A DNA stretch of 64,000 nt from Bythopirellula goksoeyrii (GTDB taxonomy: Bacteria; Planctomycetota; Planctomycetia; Pirellulales; Lacipirellulaceae), in the NCBI RefSeq assembly GCF_008065115.1, contig NZ_CP042913.1, positions 2,454,338 to 2,518,337 on the forward strand. Direction: 5' to 3'. The notes below the pieces were generated by a model. That model saw only the letters and a program-made list of their open reading frames with translations. It searched no databases and was not told the DNA's origin. The position numbers and the translations under genes are program-made. Of this stretch, positions 16,921 through 26,366 are shown one piece after another. How positions within the stretch are numbered: position 1 is the stretch's first letter; each line of letters starts with the position of its first letter.

Positions 16921-18885
16921 GTGAGCAAACGCATTGCGCATCGGATCCTGCTGATCGGCTGGGAAGCGGCAGATTGGCATGTCATCCGCCCTCTTGTTGA
17001 CTCCGGATTGATGCCGACGCTTGCCAAGCTCATGGAAAACGGCGTGAGTGGGAACCTGGCTACTATTCAGCCAATCGTGCCCCCTATGCTATGGACTTCC
17101 ATTGCTACAGGCAAACGAGCTGACAAACACGGGATTTGCGGTTGTGTCGAACCCACAGAGGACGCTACTGGCCTGCGACCGGTTTCCTGTTCAAGGCGTT
17201 CCTGCAAAGCAGTCTGGAATATCCTGTCTCAGGTAGGCATGACCTCCCGAGTTGTGGGCTGGCCGGCCAGCCACCCTGCCGAACCGATTCAAGGCACCGT
17301 GGTTTCAAATCGCTTCGGCAGTTCTTTGCAAGACGCTGCGGAGGAACTTTCGTTCGCTCCACAGACGTTTCATCCGGCTTCGCTTGAGAAAGAGATTGGC
17401 CCGCGTTGCATTCGCTCGTCAGAGCTTCAGATGGATGCGATTCTTCCGTTCGTTCCCCAACTCGAACAGATCGATTGGAAAAGTGACCAGCGAATTCACA
17501 ATCTCGTTCGCCTAATCGCACGCACATCCTCGGTACATGCGGCCGCCTGCCATCAAATCGTCCAGCAACCCTGGGACTTCCAGGCAGTTTATTACTCTGC
17601 GATCGACGACTTTTCCAAGTGTTTTGGCCCCTCTTCCCAGAAGCACTCGGATGCCGATCTTCCGTGGGATGCTATCCACAGGAACATACTAATCGGTTGT
17701 TACCAATTCCTCGACATGATGTTAGAAACACTGTTATCTCTTGCTGGCGCCGATACCACGGTTCTGCTTGTGAGTGACCACGGTGGGCAGCGGGGAATTT
17801 ATCAACAGGGCTTTGTTACCTCCCAGTCGCACGACCTACCCCAGTACGGCTTTGGTATCGCTTGCGCAAAAGGGCCGGGAATTCTTAGCAGCACCCAGCT
17901 TACTGGTGCGACGGTCTTGGATGTGACACCGACAATTCTGACAATGCTTGGCATTGCCGTCGGCAATGACATGGATGGACGTCCCTGGCACGAGATATTT
18001 GTAGAACAGGTTCCATCCAAACACATCAAATCGTGGGAATCGGAACAGAGAAGTGCTGGAAAGCCTATCGAAAATATTGCTACCAACCCTCGTGACAATG
18101 CCGACGCTTTACAACTCCTGAGTGACCTGGGACATAATTATGCCCCGAGCGGTGACTTGCAGCAGATGGTGACTAGGGTGTCCCTGATCAATCGGATTAA
18201 TCTTGCGTTAGCGCTCACCGACAGCAATCGCGTAGCACAAGCCATCGAGCATTGGAAAGCTCTCGTCACCGACTACCCTGGAGAATCCAGCCATGCGATT
18301 CAACTGGCGTCGTGCTACCAGCGTTTCGATTGCTGGTCTGAGTGCAAGGACACACTGGCACATATCCCGCAAGAAGCCCGGAAGTTACCCGAAGTTCAGT
18401 TTATGTTGGCAAAGATTGCATTGCAGGAAGGCGAAAAAGGTGAGGCTCTGCGCATCGCCTGCGAGTTGGCAGAACAAGGATCGGACAATTCTCACTTTCT
18501 GAACCGCGTTGGTGGCCTGTTTTTGCAGGCAAGTGCCTGGGTGCAAGCGGAGTCAGTCTTTCAGAGCTCTTTGGCTGCCTGTAAGACCAATCCGATAGCC
18601 CATGACGGCCTAGCACAAGTGTATCTTGAGCTTGATCAGCTTAACACTGCGGTGAAGCATGCGAGAATCGCTGTGGAATTGATCCCTCACTTTCCTGCTG
18701 CCCACTTCCATCTTGGCGCGGCGCTGCACTACGCCTGTTACGACGAGGAAGCTATCGCCGCCTTTGAAACCTGTCTCTCCATGGGCTATGAGCTAGAAGA
18801 AACACACAGTCGTCTTGCCGGTTTGTATCTCCTCCGAGATCCGGCCAAAGCCAAGCAACACCGGGATTCGGCCAACTTGTCCTGA
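16921..18885 (+). CDS. AlkP-superfamily-like/TPR protein, copy 2, probable pseudoenzyme
   Basis: 654 residues from GTG 16921, the start that aligns with residue 1 of the paralog at 10063; the frame is open back to 16708. The fold signatures are kept (LLIGWEAADW, PMLWTSIATGKRADKHGI, VSDHG at Asp286-His287, His304), but three residues predicted essential in copy 1 are changed: Asp15 to Glu, Ser54 at the nucleophile position to Pro, and His233 to Lys in the DxxxH motif (AIDDFSK). The C-terminal part has TPR-like helices (EEAIAAFETCLSMGYE). No signal peptide is seen. It follows its PEP-CTERM partner as in copy 1. It may bind a ligand or protein rather than catalyse. Confidence 0.85.
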   Translation: MSKRIAHRILLIGWEAADWHVIRPLVDSGLMPTLAKLMENGVSGNLATIQPIVPPMLWTSIATGKRADKHGICGCVEPTEDATGLRPVSCSRRSCKAVWNILSQVGMTSRVVGWPASHPAEPIQGTVVSNRFGSSLQDAAEELSFAPQTFHPASLEKEIGPRCIRSSELQMDAILPFVPQLEQIDWKSDQRIHNLVRLIARTSSVHAAACHQIVQQPWDFQAVYYSAIDDFSKCFGPSSQKHSDADLPWDAIHRNILIGCYQFLDMMLETLLSLAGADTTVLLVSDHGGQRGIYQQGFVTSQSHDLPQYGFGIACAKGPGILSSTQLTGATVLDVTPTILTMLGIAVGNDMDGRPWHEIFVEQVPSKHIKSWESEQRSAGKPIENIATNPRDNADALQLLSDLGHNYAPSGDLQQMVTRVSLINRINLALALTDSNRVAQAIEHWKALVTDYPGESSHAIQLASCYQRFDCWSECKDTLAHIPQEARKLPEVQFMLAKIALQEGEKGEALRIACELAEQGSDNSHFLNRVGGLFLQASAWVQAESVFQSSLAACKTNPIAHDGLAQVYLELDQLNTAVKHARIAVELIPHFPAAHFHLGAALHYACYDEEAIAAFETCLSMGYELEETHSRLAGLYLLRDPAKAKQHRDSANLS

Positions 18886-19295
18886 AGGGATTCATGACCC
18901 GATAGAGACTACTAAGGTTCCCAACAGAGCGGCCTGCTGTTGGGCATACAGGATACAGAGTTCCGCCGATATGAGGACGCTTCATACCTCCCCCAAGACA
19001 GTTACCAACGGCTTGACATTGTCAGTCCACAGACTTAGGATGCGCGGTGTTTCGTGATTGTGGTCTGCCTCATTCAGATTGGGCGAGCATCCCGCACCAG
19101 AATCCGGGGACACAGAAGAGCTTGCGTTTTCAAAAATGCATTGTAGTTGGCGTGGATTGCCTTTGTAGTGCGTGAGAGATGCAACATGCTCGCAACGTCG
19201 TCAATCGGCTGTCGAAAACATGACGGATCTTGCATTTGCCACTCCCTTGGGGAGTCAGCAATCGTGTCCCCGTCATTTGAATAGGACCAAAAATC
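18886..19295. other. Intergenic region with promoter candidate
   Basis: About 410 bp without a supportable gene. It contains a good sigma-70-type promoter candidate at 19013-19041, listed separately, which would give a ~250-nt leader for 19296. Confidence 0.5.
19013..19041 (+). promoter_or_regulatory. Candidate sigma-70 promoter upstream of 19296
   Basis: TTGACA at 19013-19018, a 17-bp spacer, then TAGGAT at 19036-19041: a perfect -35 and a 4/6 -10. It reads toward the DUF1559 gene. Not tested against background frequency. Confidence 0.5.
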
Positions 19296-20351
19296 ATGAA
19301 TAGGTTCACCGACAAAAAATGCCAGCACCTAGCACGTGGTTTCACACTTGTAGAGCTCTTGGTCGTTATCGCGATCATAGGAGTCCTGGTTGCCTTGTTG
19401 CTCCCTGCCGTACAGGCTGCCCGGGAGTCGGCGCGCAAGACCCAATGTCAGAGTAATCTCCGGCAACTGGCACTGGCGGTGTTGAATTACGAATCTAGCC
19501 AGAAGATACTCCCAATCGGTATGGAGTTTGAAGAAGGCGAAGAGCCGGCGTTTACGACTAAGATCGGCAAGAACTGGATCATCTCCGTACTGCCGCAGAT
19601 GGAACAGCAGGGTCTTTACGACACTTTTGACTTCTCTTCCTACATTCCAGATGCCCAAAACCAGGCAGTACGCGGAACGCGAATCGCGTCTATGCTTTGT
19701 CCATCGGATTCCTTCAACGCTGAAGCACTCGACGATACGACTGCCTTGCGACGCAAGATGGGTGATAATTGGGCTCGGTCTAACTATGCGGCCAGTGTAG
19801 GCAATGGCCCAATCATTGGGGATAAGAACCGAGAGAATGCCTTCTGGGGCGAAGAATCCAAAGGGTGGCAAGACGCGAACCTCCGTGGTGTGATGGGGCC
19901 CAATGTTTCAGTTAAGCTTGGACAAATCACCGACGGCACAAGTAACACAATTATGTTGGGCGAAGTCCGAGCAGGTGTCACTCAGAGCGATCGGCGTGGC
20001 GTCTGGGCCTTGGGGGGCGCAGGGTCGAGCTTGATTGCCTGGTACGGTTCGTCGAGTGACTCAAACGGCCCTAATGTGTGCAACGTCAATGCAGACGACG
20101 TTAACGGGTGCGTGCCCTCCGAGGATGCGATTAGGGCAACGGAGTGTATGCCTTGCTGGACGGGAGGATATAGCGCCCAGGCAACCACCAGAAGCCTGCA
20201 TTTCGGAGGTGTTCAGATGGCTTTTGCAGATGGTAGCGTCCACTGGATTAGCGATACTATTGAAACCAGCGGACCCTACGGTGAGTTTTGGACGGTCTGG
20301 GATAAATTGATCGCCAGTTCCGATGGACTAATTATCGATGGCAGAGAATGA
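19296..20351 (+). CDS. DUF1559 prepilin-like protein, cassette copy 2
   Basis: 351-residue DUF1559 protein with GFTLVELLVVIAIIGVLVAL at about residues 15-34 and AVQAARESARKTQC after it. A CPSD motif lies mid-protein (MLCPSDSFNAE), ITDGTSNTIMLGE near 210 is another family block, and SLHFGGVQMAFADGSVHWIS near 310 is the C-terminal signature. It corresponds in order to the copy at 14064 and is followed by a lipoprotein gene, as there. Predicted to be membrane-anchored by its N-terminal helix with the bulk exported. Confidence 0.93.
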   Translation: MNRFTDKKCQHLARGFTLVELLVVIAIIGVLVALLLPAVQAARESARKTQCQSNLRQLALAVLNYESSQKILPIGMEFEEGEEPAFTTKIGKNWIISVLPQMEQQGLYDTFDFSSYIPDAQNQAVRGTRIASMLCPSDSFNAEALDDTTALRRKMGDNWARSNYAASVGNGPIIGDKNRENAFWGEESKGWQDANLRGVMGPNVSVKLGQITDGTSNTIMLGEVRAGVTQSDRRGVWALGGAGSSLIAWYGSSSDSNGPNVCNVNADDVNGCVPSEDAIRATECMPCWTGGYSAQATTRSLHFGGVQMAFADGSVHWISDTIETSGPYGEFWTVWDKLIASSDGLIIDGRE

Positions 20352-20468
20352 ACTCTGCTGTGAATTCCTCGCGCCGAGTAAACCTGGAATGCCATCGCAA
20401 CTATTAAGAGTCTTGGCTCCGATCCATGCGGGATGGCCAACTCGAGCCCCGGTTGTTGAGGAGAACCT

Positions 20469-20936
20469 ATGATTCCGTTGCCAGAATCGATGCCAGTTGT
20501 AATCATAAAGCTTCGACGACGGGCAGCCGTGAGTGGCCTTATGATATGCCTGCTTTTGGTAGGTTGCGACAACTCAGGCAGAGTTCAAGTAAGCGGGACG
20601 GTGAATTTCGTTGACGGAGAAGTCCCTCAAGGGGAAGTCTCTATGATTCGCTTCGAACCAACGTCCTACCAGAAGAGCACCGACGGCGAAGTAATCAAAG
20701 GAGCCTATGGCTACATTCAACCGGATGGTTCCTTTCGGATGACGACTTTGAAACCAGACGACGGAGTTTACCCCGGCACCTATAAGGTGTGTTTCACCGT
20801 ACTGAAGTCCTACATGAGCGGTGAGCCGTTAATTCCCCGAATATACATGTCCAAGAAGACGACTCCGTTTGAGCAGACAATTAATGGTCCGACGCAAGAC
20901 CTGTATTTTGAATTAGAGAAGCTCCCGGGGAATTGA
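20469..20936 (+). CDS. Carboxypeptidase-regulatory-like lipoprotein, cassette copy 2
   Basis: 155 residues. GAGGAG lies 7 bases before ATG 20469. The N terminus has basic KLRRRAAVSG, hydrophobic LMICLLLV and lipobox LVGC, so it should be lipidated. The mature domain shows the same pattern as 15140: VQVSGTVNFVDGEVPQGEV, then GYIQPDGSFRMTTL, then PGTYKVCFTV. It ends the second cassette copy, just before the insertion sequence. Function unknown. Confidence 0.85.
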   Translation: MIPLPESMPVVIIKLRRRAAVSGLMICLLLVGCDNSGRVQVSGTVNFVDGEVPQGEVSMIRFEPTSYQKSTDGEVIKGAYGYIQPDGSFRMTTLKPDDGVYPGTYKVCFTVLKSYMSGEPLIPRIYMSKKTTPFEQTINGPTQDLYFELEKLPGN

Positions 20937-21082
20937 GCCCCCAGATGATGGCCAGTTCATGTCGTGGCGGCACTTGCCGATCGCCTTGAGTACTGTTTTT
21001 ACAGTCATCCCTAGTTTTCAAGAAGTTTCTCTCGAGGGTAACTCTCGAATCGCAATTGAATTGGCTTTCAACACTCTAATTG

Positions 21083-21100
21083 GTCGTCCCTGATAAACTC
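21083..21100 (+). repeat. Left terminal inverted repeat of the IS
   Basis: GTCGTCCCTGATAAACTC; pairs with 22592-22609 in reverse complement with one mismatch. Preceded by TAATTG. Confidence 0.85.
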
Positions 21101-21192
21101 ACAAAACTCTTCCAATAGCGGTAGCATCTCTTCTCCGCTGGCGCTAAAATTTGCCAAGTTTTGATCCTTATGGTCGTGAAAGCTGGCAAAAA

Positions 21193-22554
21193 ATGAAACC
21201 TAAAAAGCAGACCTTGCAACGCGAATTGTTTGGCGCCCACTTTTCGGAAATGCTGAATCCCGAGCACCCGTTGTACGTGCTCGCTGAGCGGATCGACTGG
21301 CAGCAGTTCGATGTGGCCATCGATTCCTGCTATGCCGACGAGCTTGGCCGACCAGGCGTGAACACCCGTCTGATGGTTGGCCTGATGTACTTGAAGCATG
21401 CGTTTAACGAGAGCGACGAGTCGGTAGTGGCTCGTTGGGTGGAAAATCCGTATTGGCAGTTCTTTTGTGGCTTCGAGTACATGCAGCACGATCCTCCGGT
21501 CGATTCGTCGATGATGAGCAAGTGGCGGAAGCGGGTGGGCGCCGAGCGATTGGAGAAACTCCTGGAAGTGACGATCCATACCGCGCTGGCGATGAAAGCC
21601 ATCAAGCCCAAAGAGCTGGAGAAGGTGAACGTCGATACGACTGTCCAAGAAAAGGCGATTGCTTTTCCGACCGACGCTCGTTTGTATCAGAAGATGCGGG
21701 TTGCTTTGGTGCGGCACGCCAAGGCGTTAAACCTGCCGCTGCGGCAGAGCTACCGATTCGTGGGCAAACAGCTGCTATTCAAGCAACATCGCTACGCGCA
21801 CGCCAAACAAATGAAACGGGCTGCGAAGATGACGCGTAAGTTGAAAACGCTGCTGGGCCGTGTGGTCCGTGACATTGAGCGTAAGGCCCCGAAAAGACGT
21901 GGTCAAATCGTTGACGAGGCGCTGCATGAGTTGTTGGTTCTGGCGCATCGCCTCTTGGCACAGACGCGCGACAGCAAGAACAAGCTGTACAGCGTACATG
22001 CCCCGGAAGTGGAGTGCATCGCCAAGGGCAAAGCACACAAGCGTTACGAGTTTGGCTGCAAGGCGAGTGTGGCCACCACCAGCAAGAGCAATTGGATTGT
22101 CGGCGCGCAGGCCTTGCACGGCAATCCCTACGACGGCCATACGCTGGAAAGAGCGATTGAGCAAGTCAAGCGATTAACTCGTAACACGCCCAGTGACGTG
22201 ATCGTCGACAAGGGTTATCAAGGGCACGGTTATCAAGGAGAAGCAATGGTGCACGTGGTTCGCACGATTCCCAAAAGGGCGACTCGCGCCGTGCGGCGGA
22301 TGTTAAAACGTCGTGCTGCGGTCGAGCCGACCATCGGTCATTTGAAGAGTGACAACCGACTCAGTCGGAATCATTTAACCGGCAAAGCGGGCGATCGGAT
22401 CAACACGCTGCTGGCCGCCGCGGGGTACAATCTGCGGAAGCTGCTGCGCTGGGTCGTTTTTTTGCCTGTTTTACAGTCCATGCTGCGCTTGGTGACCATA
22501 CTTTGGCTCAAGATCAGACGCAAAGACGCGCCGAGCCGGTTGGCGTCTGCCTGA
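21193..22554 (+). CDS. IS5-family transposase
   Basis: 453-residue DDE transposase. ATG 21193 is preferred over an upstream TTG at 21151 because the family usually begins with a short MKPKKQ-like N terminus. The DUF772-type N-terminal domain is visible (NTRLMVGLMYLKHAFNESDE ... PPVDSSMMSKWRKRVG). Catalytic acidic residues fall in VNVDTTVQEKAI, DVIVDKGYQG and AAVEPTIGHLKSDNRL (the E plus following K of the Y-R-E-K-type motif). It mobilises the element bounded by the 18-bp repeats. No frameshift is visible, so it is probably active. Confidence 0.93.
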   Translation: MKPKKQTLQRELFGAHFSEMLNPEHPLYVLAERIDWQQFDVAIDSCYADELGRPGVNTRLMVGLMYLKHAFNESDESVVARWVENPYWQFFCGFEYMQHDPPVDSSMMSKWRKRVGAERLEKLLEVTIHTALAMKAIKPKELEKVNVDTTVQEKAIAFPTDARLYQKMRVALVRHAKALNLPLRQSYRFVGKQLLFKQHRYAHAKQMKRAAKMTRKLKTLLGRVVRDIERKAPKRRGQIVDEALHELLVLAHRLLAQTRDSKNKLYSVHAPEVECIAKGKAHKRYEFGCKASVATTSKSNWIVGAQALHGNPYDGHTLERAIEQVKRLTRNTPSDVIVDKGYQGHGYQGEAMVHVVRTIPKRATRAVRRMLKRRAAVEPTIGHLKSDNRLSRNHLTGKAGDRINTLLAAAGYNLRKLLRWVVFLPVLQSMLRLVTILWLKIRRKDAPSRLASA

Positions 22555-22591
22555 GGTTGCTTACCCAAATTACTGCGCGAAACCCAAAAGG

Positions 22592-22609
22592 GAATTTATC
22601 AGGGACGAC
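22592..22609 (-). repeat. Right terminal inverted repeat of the IS
   Basis: Reverse complement reads GTCGTCCCTGATAAATTC, matching the left end at 17 of 18 positions; followed by TAATTG. Confidence 0.85.
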
Positions 22610-22615
22610 TAATTG

Positions 22616-22995
22616 TTCTGACGCAATAGTCGATTATTTTGGGAGATTTGTGGCCCGCCTAGTCTTACCATTCTCGGTAGAGCCTGGTATCAATCTGACT
22701 CTCGTCATTATGTCGAACTTCATTATTGAAGAAATGCCTTGGAAGCAAACTTACTGTTTGAACCTCAAGTTGGTGAGGCTGAAACCTCAATATACGAGGC
22801 AGCCATAAAGCCGCATTTCTTTCGGAAATCCCACAAGAGATTAGTACTGTGCGGTGTAAAAATCCTAATTACGGTGGCCGCTTTTGGAAAACCCAATACT
22901 TTTCGGTAACTCATACTAGATTTCTTAGGTAAAATCCCGATACAGGAATTCTGTACAGACAAATCACCGAAGTATGGTCTTTTAGGCGAATCTCT
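22616..22995. other. Intergenic region after the IS
   Basis: About 380 bp, AT-richer than the surroundings, with no supportable gene. It presumably holds the promoter of 22996. Confidence 0.4.
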
Positions 22996-23586
22996 ATGAC
23001 CAATATTCTGCCCACGGTTGTCGTCTCTGGCCCCCCTCGCTCGGGTACCAGCCTCATGATGCAAATGCTTCTTGCATCAGGGATCAAGGTCATCACCGAC
23101 GGCGAGCGTGCGGAGGACGATAACAATCCTCGTGGATATTTCGAGCACAAGGAAGTCATGCGGCTGGCACAGGACAAGTCGATTTTTCACGACTCAGCTG
23201 GCAAGGCAGTCAAAGTCATTCATGCTCTACTTAAACACATCCCAGTAGGTATGCCGTTGGCCGTGATCTTTCTTGAGCGTGATCTCGATGAAGTACTCGC
23301 TTCTCAATCGGTCATGCTCGAGCGACTTGGTCGACCGCAAGCCAAAATTGCTCCTCAGCGCATGCGAGATATACTCGAGAGCCAGCTTACTTTGGTTCGC
23401 AAAGAACTCGAAGCTCGCACCGACACGTCTTTGCTGGAAGTTAAATACGCTCAATTAATTGCAGACCCGACTGCTACTGCCAAGCAGATCGCAGCTTTTC
23501 TCGAACCGGTGCTCGGAAGGCAACTTGATTACGAGGCAATGGCCGCATGTGTAGATGCTTCACTCTATCGCCAGAAAAAAGCATAG
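22996..23586 (+). CDS. Sulfotransferase-family protein (short)
   Basis: 196 residues. The N-terminal motif VVSGPPRSGTSLMMQMLLAS (residues about 9-28) is the PAPS 5'-phosphosulfate-binding loop of sulfotransferases, and the later LAVIFLERDLDEVLASQ block fits the 3'-phosphate-binding region (R, then S). Short for the family (usually ~250-300), resembling compact planctomycete sulfotransferase-like proteins. It would transfer sulfate from PAPS to an unknown acceptor, perhaps a surface glycan. It stands alone between the IS and a fossil gene. Confidence 0.75.
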   Translation: MTNILPTVVVSGPPRSGTSLMMQMLLASGIKVITDGERAEDDNNPRGYFEHKEVMRLAQDKSIFHDSAGKAVKVIHALLKHIPVGMPLAVIFLERDLDEVLASQSVMLERLGRPQAKIAPQRMRDILESQLTLVRKELEARTDTSLLEVKYAQLIADPTATAKQIAAFLEPVLGRQLDYEAMAACVDASLYRQKKA

Positions 23587-23829
23587 TGGAGTGCCGGTTT
23601 CCAGATCGACTCTCACAGAGAATACTACTCAGGTTCAATGAGGGATGAGGTCGTTCTTTTCTATGACAAGCTGGGATACCGAGTGCCCTTGAACAACTGC
23701 TTCTTGGTAGGAACTACTGCCGTTGGGAAGACGGTCGCCGGTGGAGCCATTTTCAATTGCCATTTATAACCGCGAGAAACTCCCCGGCTTTTCTGACGTC
23801 CAGAAAACCTTGTATGTGATCCAGCTAAA

Positions 23830-24145
23830 CACGTATTCGATCACCACCCCGCTTCGGCCCTTGCTTTCGCCGTGCATACTCGACGAGAATCCGACGCATC
23901 GCTTCCGCAGCGGCCGCAAAGAAGTGGCCTCGACTGTTCCTACGCTTAGCCTTATCCACATCAACTAGACGCAGTTAGGCTTCATGCACCAGCGCCGTCG
24001 CTTGAAGAATCTGACCTGACTTCTCGTTGGCGATCTTAGCGGCAGCGAGTTTCCGCAACACGTCGTAGAACAAGGGCAAAAGCTGGTCGGCAGCGGACGG
24101 ATCGCCATGTTCGATTCGGGGCAAGATTTGCGTGACTTAGGTCAT
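23830..24145 (-). pseudogene. ECF sigma factor remnant
   Basis: The minus strand reads as a degenerate version of the intact ECF sigma factor at 54114. From 24145 it gives MT, stop, [17 protein letters not shown], then [20 protein letters not shown] and [11 protein letters not shown], stop, [10 protein letters not shown], then [19 protein letters not shown]. Beyond about 23850 similarity fades and the region 4 helix-turn-helix is missing. Two in-frame stops plus loss of the C-terminal half make it non-functional. It shows that another copy of the sigma/kinase module once stood here; no kinase remains. Confidence 0.78.
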
Positions 24146-24335
24146 GAGGTCGATTAAAGCCGACTTTTTCCAGGAGTAGGTTGCTATTTTCTCTCCAGCC
24201 AGGGATGCAACCTAATTTGGCATTTTTTGCCGACGAGAGCACCTCCTACAAAGATATCGCCAAGTCCCCGAACTTCACGAGGTAGCTACACCGCCATCAA
24301 TTGGCCCAATCCGGAACTTGCTGAGGTTGGACCAA
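24146..24335. other. Spacer between sigma remnant and intron
   Basis: No feature recognised in these 190 bases. Confidence 0.3.
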
Positions 24336-24957
24336 TTGCGCCAAGCAAAGCTTGGGAAAGGGGAATGAGATGTAAATTACACCTTTGAAACCTTTCATCG
24401 GAACCTTGCGGGTGATAACCCCGTCCAGTAGAGCCTGACCAGCAACTGGAAGCGAGTTTTGCGTGGTGTCGGGTGACCGGCCCTGCGAAGCCGACCAAGC
24501 TCCGCTCGGTGCCCGCAGCGAGTCCGAAAGCCATGCTATTGAGCGTCGAAAGACCCAATCGTGGGAGCCTTTGCCTTTTGATGACCAAGGGCCACGCTGC
24601 CGCATTTTTTGGTCTGGTGCAAGCAGTCCTGCCGGCGTCGGTTTGGAACATGTGCAAACGGATGATAGAGGTTCCCCAGGAACTTGGGAGATCCTGTTGC
24701 TTCCTCGGCAACATCCCGGACGGAGACACCGAGTGACCAACTCCAGGCTCTGGCAGCTTACTCGTCTGCCAGGGAGCGAAAGAGAACGAGTGCAGCTGAG
24801 GTATCGCCAAGCGAAGGAAACGAAGTGCGGCGAGATGGGTAGCAGGAAGTCATAGCGTCTTGATAGTACCGTTGAAGCTGGCGAACTTCACCCCGTTGGA
24901 GCCAGTCGAGGGAAGCGAGACGTCGAATCATGGAACCGTTTTTGAGAAACACGACGA

Positions 24958-26296
24958 ATGCCTCGAAATTCGATAGACGTGTACACGAAACAGAGACGGA
25001 TAGCAGCGTTGGCGAGACGGTCTTCAGAGATGGCCTTCACATCGCTCGCCTATCTGATGGACATTGACTGGTTAAAGGATGCGTATCGATGCACGCGTAA
25101 GGACGGTGCTGCTGGTGTCGACGGAGTGACCGCGGAACAATATGAACAGGATTTGGAGGGCAACCTTCAAAGCCTGCTCGACCGCGCGAAGTCCGGCACC
25201 TATAAAGCTCCTCCTGTGCGCCGAGTGCACATTCCGAAAGGCGGCTCCACCACGGAGACTCGTCCGCTCGGAATACCTACGCTTGAGGATAAAATTCTCC
25301 AGCGTGCGGTGGTCATGTTTACTGGATCCAATCTATGAGCAGGACTTCTTGGACTGTTCCTACGGATTTCGACGTGGCCGCTCGGCACACGATGCGTTGA
25401 GTGCCTTCCGCGACCAGACGATGCGCCATTGGCGAACGGGCGTGACAGTTTTGGAGGTCGATATCCGGAAATTTTTCGATAATCTGGATCATCAACATCT
25501 CAGGCAGTTTCTCCGACAGAGGGTGCGTGATGGCGTGTTGCTGCGTCTGATCGACAAGTGGTTGAAAGCGGGCGTGATGGAGGATGGTAACGTCAGTTAC
25601 CCGGACTCCGGATCGCCCCAGGGTGGTGTTGTTTCTCCCTTGATTTCGAACGTGTTCTTGCACTACGTGCTGGACCTCTGGTTCGAACAAGAAGTGAAGC
25701 CCCGCCTGCGTGGGAAGGCTTTCCTCATCCGCTATGCGGATGATTTCGTGATCGGCTTTTGCGATCCTCGCGATGCTGAACGCGTGCTGGAAGTCCTTCC
25801 GAAACGATTTGGTAAGTATGGGCTGACCGTCCACCCGACCAAGACGAAACTCATTTCGTTCCGTCCCCCGTCTTCACGGACGAAGGACGACGATCGTCCT
25901 GGCACGTTTGACCTGCTTGGATTCACCCACTACTGGGCGAAATCCCTGAAGGGCTATTGGGTGGTCAAGCTGAAAACTGCCTCCGATCGTTTTACCCGAG
26001 CCGTGCGTAGCATCGATAAGTGGTGCCACGACAATCGGCACTTGCCACTTGCTGAGCAACAACACACGCTCAACCTGAAGCTGCGGGGACACTACGCGTA
26101 TTACGGAGTAACGGGAAACTCGGAGTGCATGAACAGGTTCCGCCAAGAAGTCGAGAACCGATGGCGTAAGTGGCTTAACCGCCGCAACAACATCCGCTCG
26201 ATGCACTGGCAGAAATTCTGCGCATTGCTCCGTCGTTACCCGCTTGCTCCCGCACGCGCAGTTCGTTCGCAGCTTCGTCACGCAGCGAAACCATGA
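24958..26296 (+). pseudogene. ltrA: Group II intron reverse transcriptase/maturase, frameshifted
   Basis: The N-terminal part (24958-25338) includes RT0/RT1-like DIDWLKDAYRCTRKDGAAGV, the PPVRRVHIPKG block and RPLGIPTLEDKILQRAVVM, then leaves frame. The other frame resumes at LLDPIYEQDFLDCSYGFRRG and runs to 26296 with LEVDIRKFFDNLDH, GSPQGGVVSPLISN, the catalytic IRYADDFVIGF, and a maturase X domain (RLRGHYAYYGVTGN-like). One extra T in TTT at 25318-25320 causes the shift; ATG TTA CTG GAT restores MLLDPIYE. No HNH endonuclease domain follows, and the frame ends 7 nt before domain V. Confidence 0.88.
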
Positions 26297-26302
26297 TTTG
26301 AG

Positions 26303-26366
26303 GAACCGCATGCTCTAATGCGGGCACGTACGGGTCTGTGGGAGCCCTGGGTGAGTAATCACCCAG
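26303..26366 (+). ncRNA. Group II intron domains V and VI
   Basis: Domain V-like hairpin at 26303-26335 (CCGCATGC loop GCGGGCACGTACGG, including the conserved CACGTACGG region). Then a domain VI-like stem at 26347-26366: CTGGGTGA / TCACCCAG around GTAA. The branch-point adenosine cannot be fixed with confidence. Confidence 0.72.

Larger units (their letters stand above)
21083..22609 (+). mobile_element. IS5-family insertion sequence, apparently complete
   Basis: 1,527-bp element carrying one transposase gene. Terminal inverted repeats are GTCGTCCCTGATAAACTC on the left and the same with one change on the right (17 of 18). Both ends are flanked by TAATTG (21077-21082 and 22610-22615), a plausible target duplication, although IS5 relatives usually duplicate only 2-4 bp, so part of this may be chance or target preference. 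Intact ends and frame suggest a recent arrival. Confidence 0.88.

Noticed and set aside
19140-19165. Sigma-54-like TTGGCGTGGATTGCC
   Set aside because: Spacing between the two elements is two bases too short.
24286-24855. Several overlapping frames on both strands of the intron 5' part
   Set aside because: The region is the structured RNA of the group II intron; none of the frames has protein-like features.
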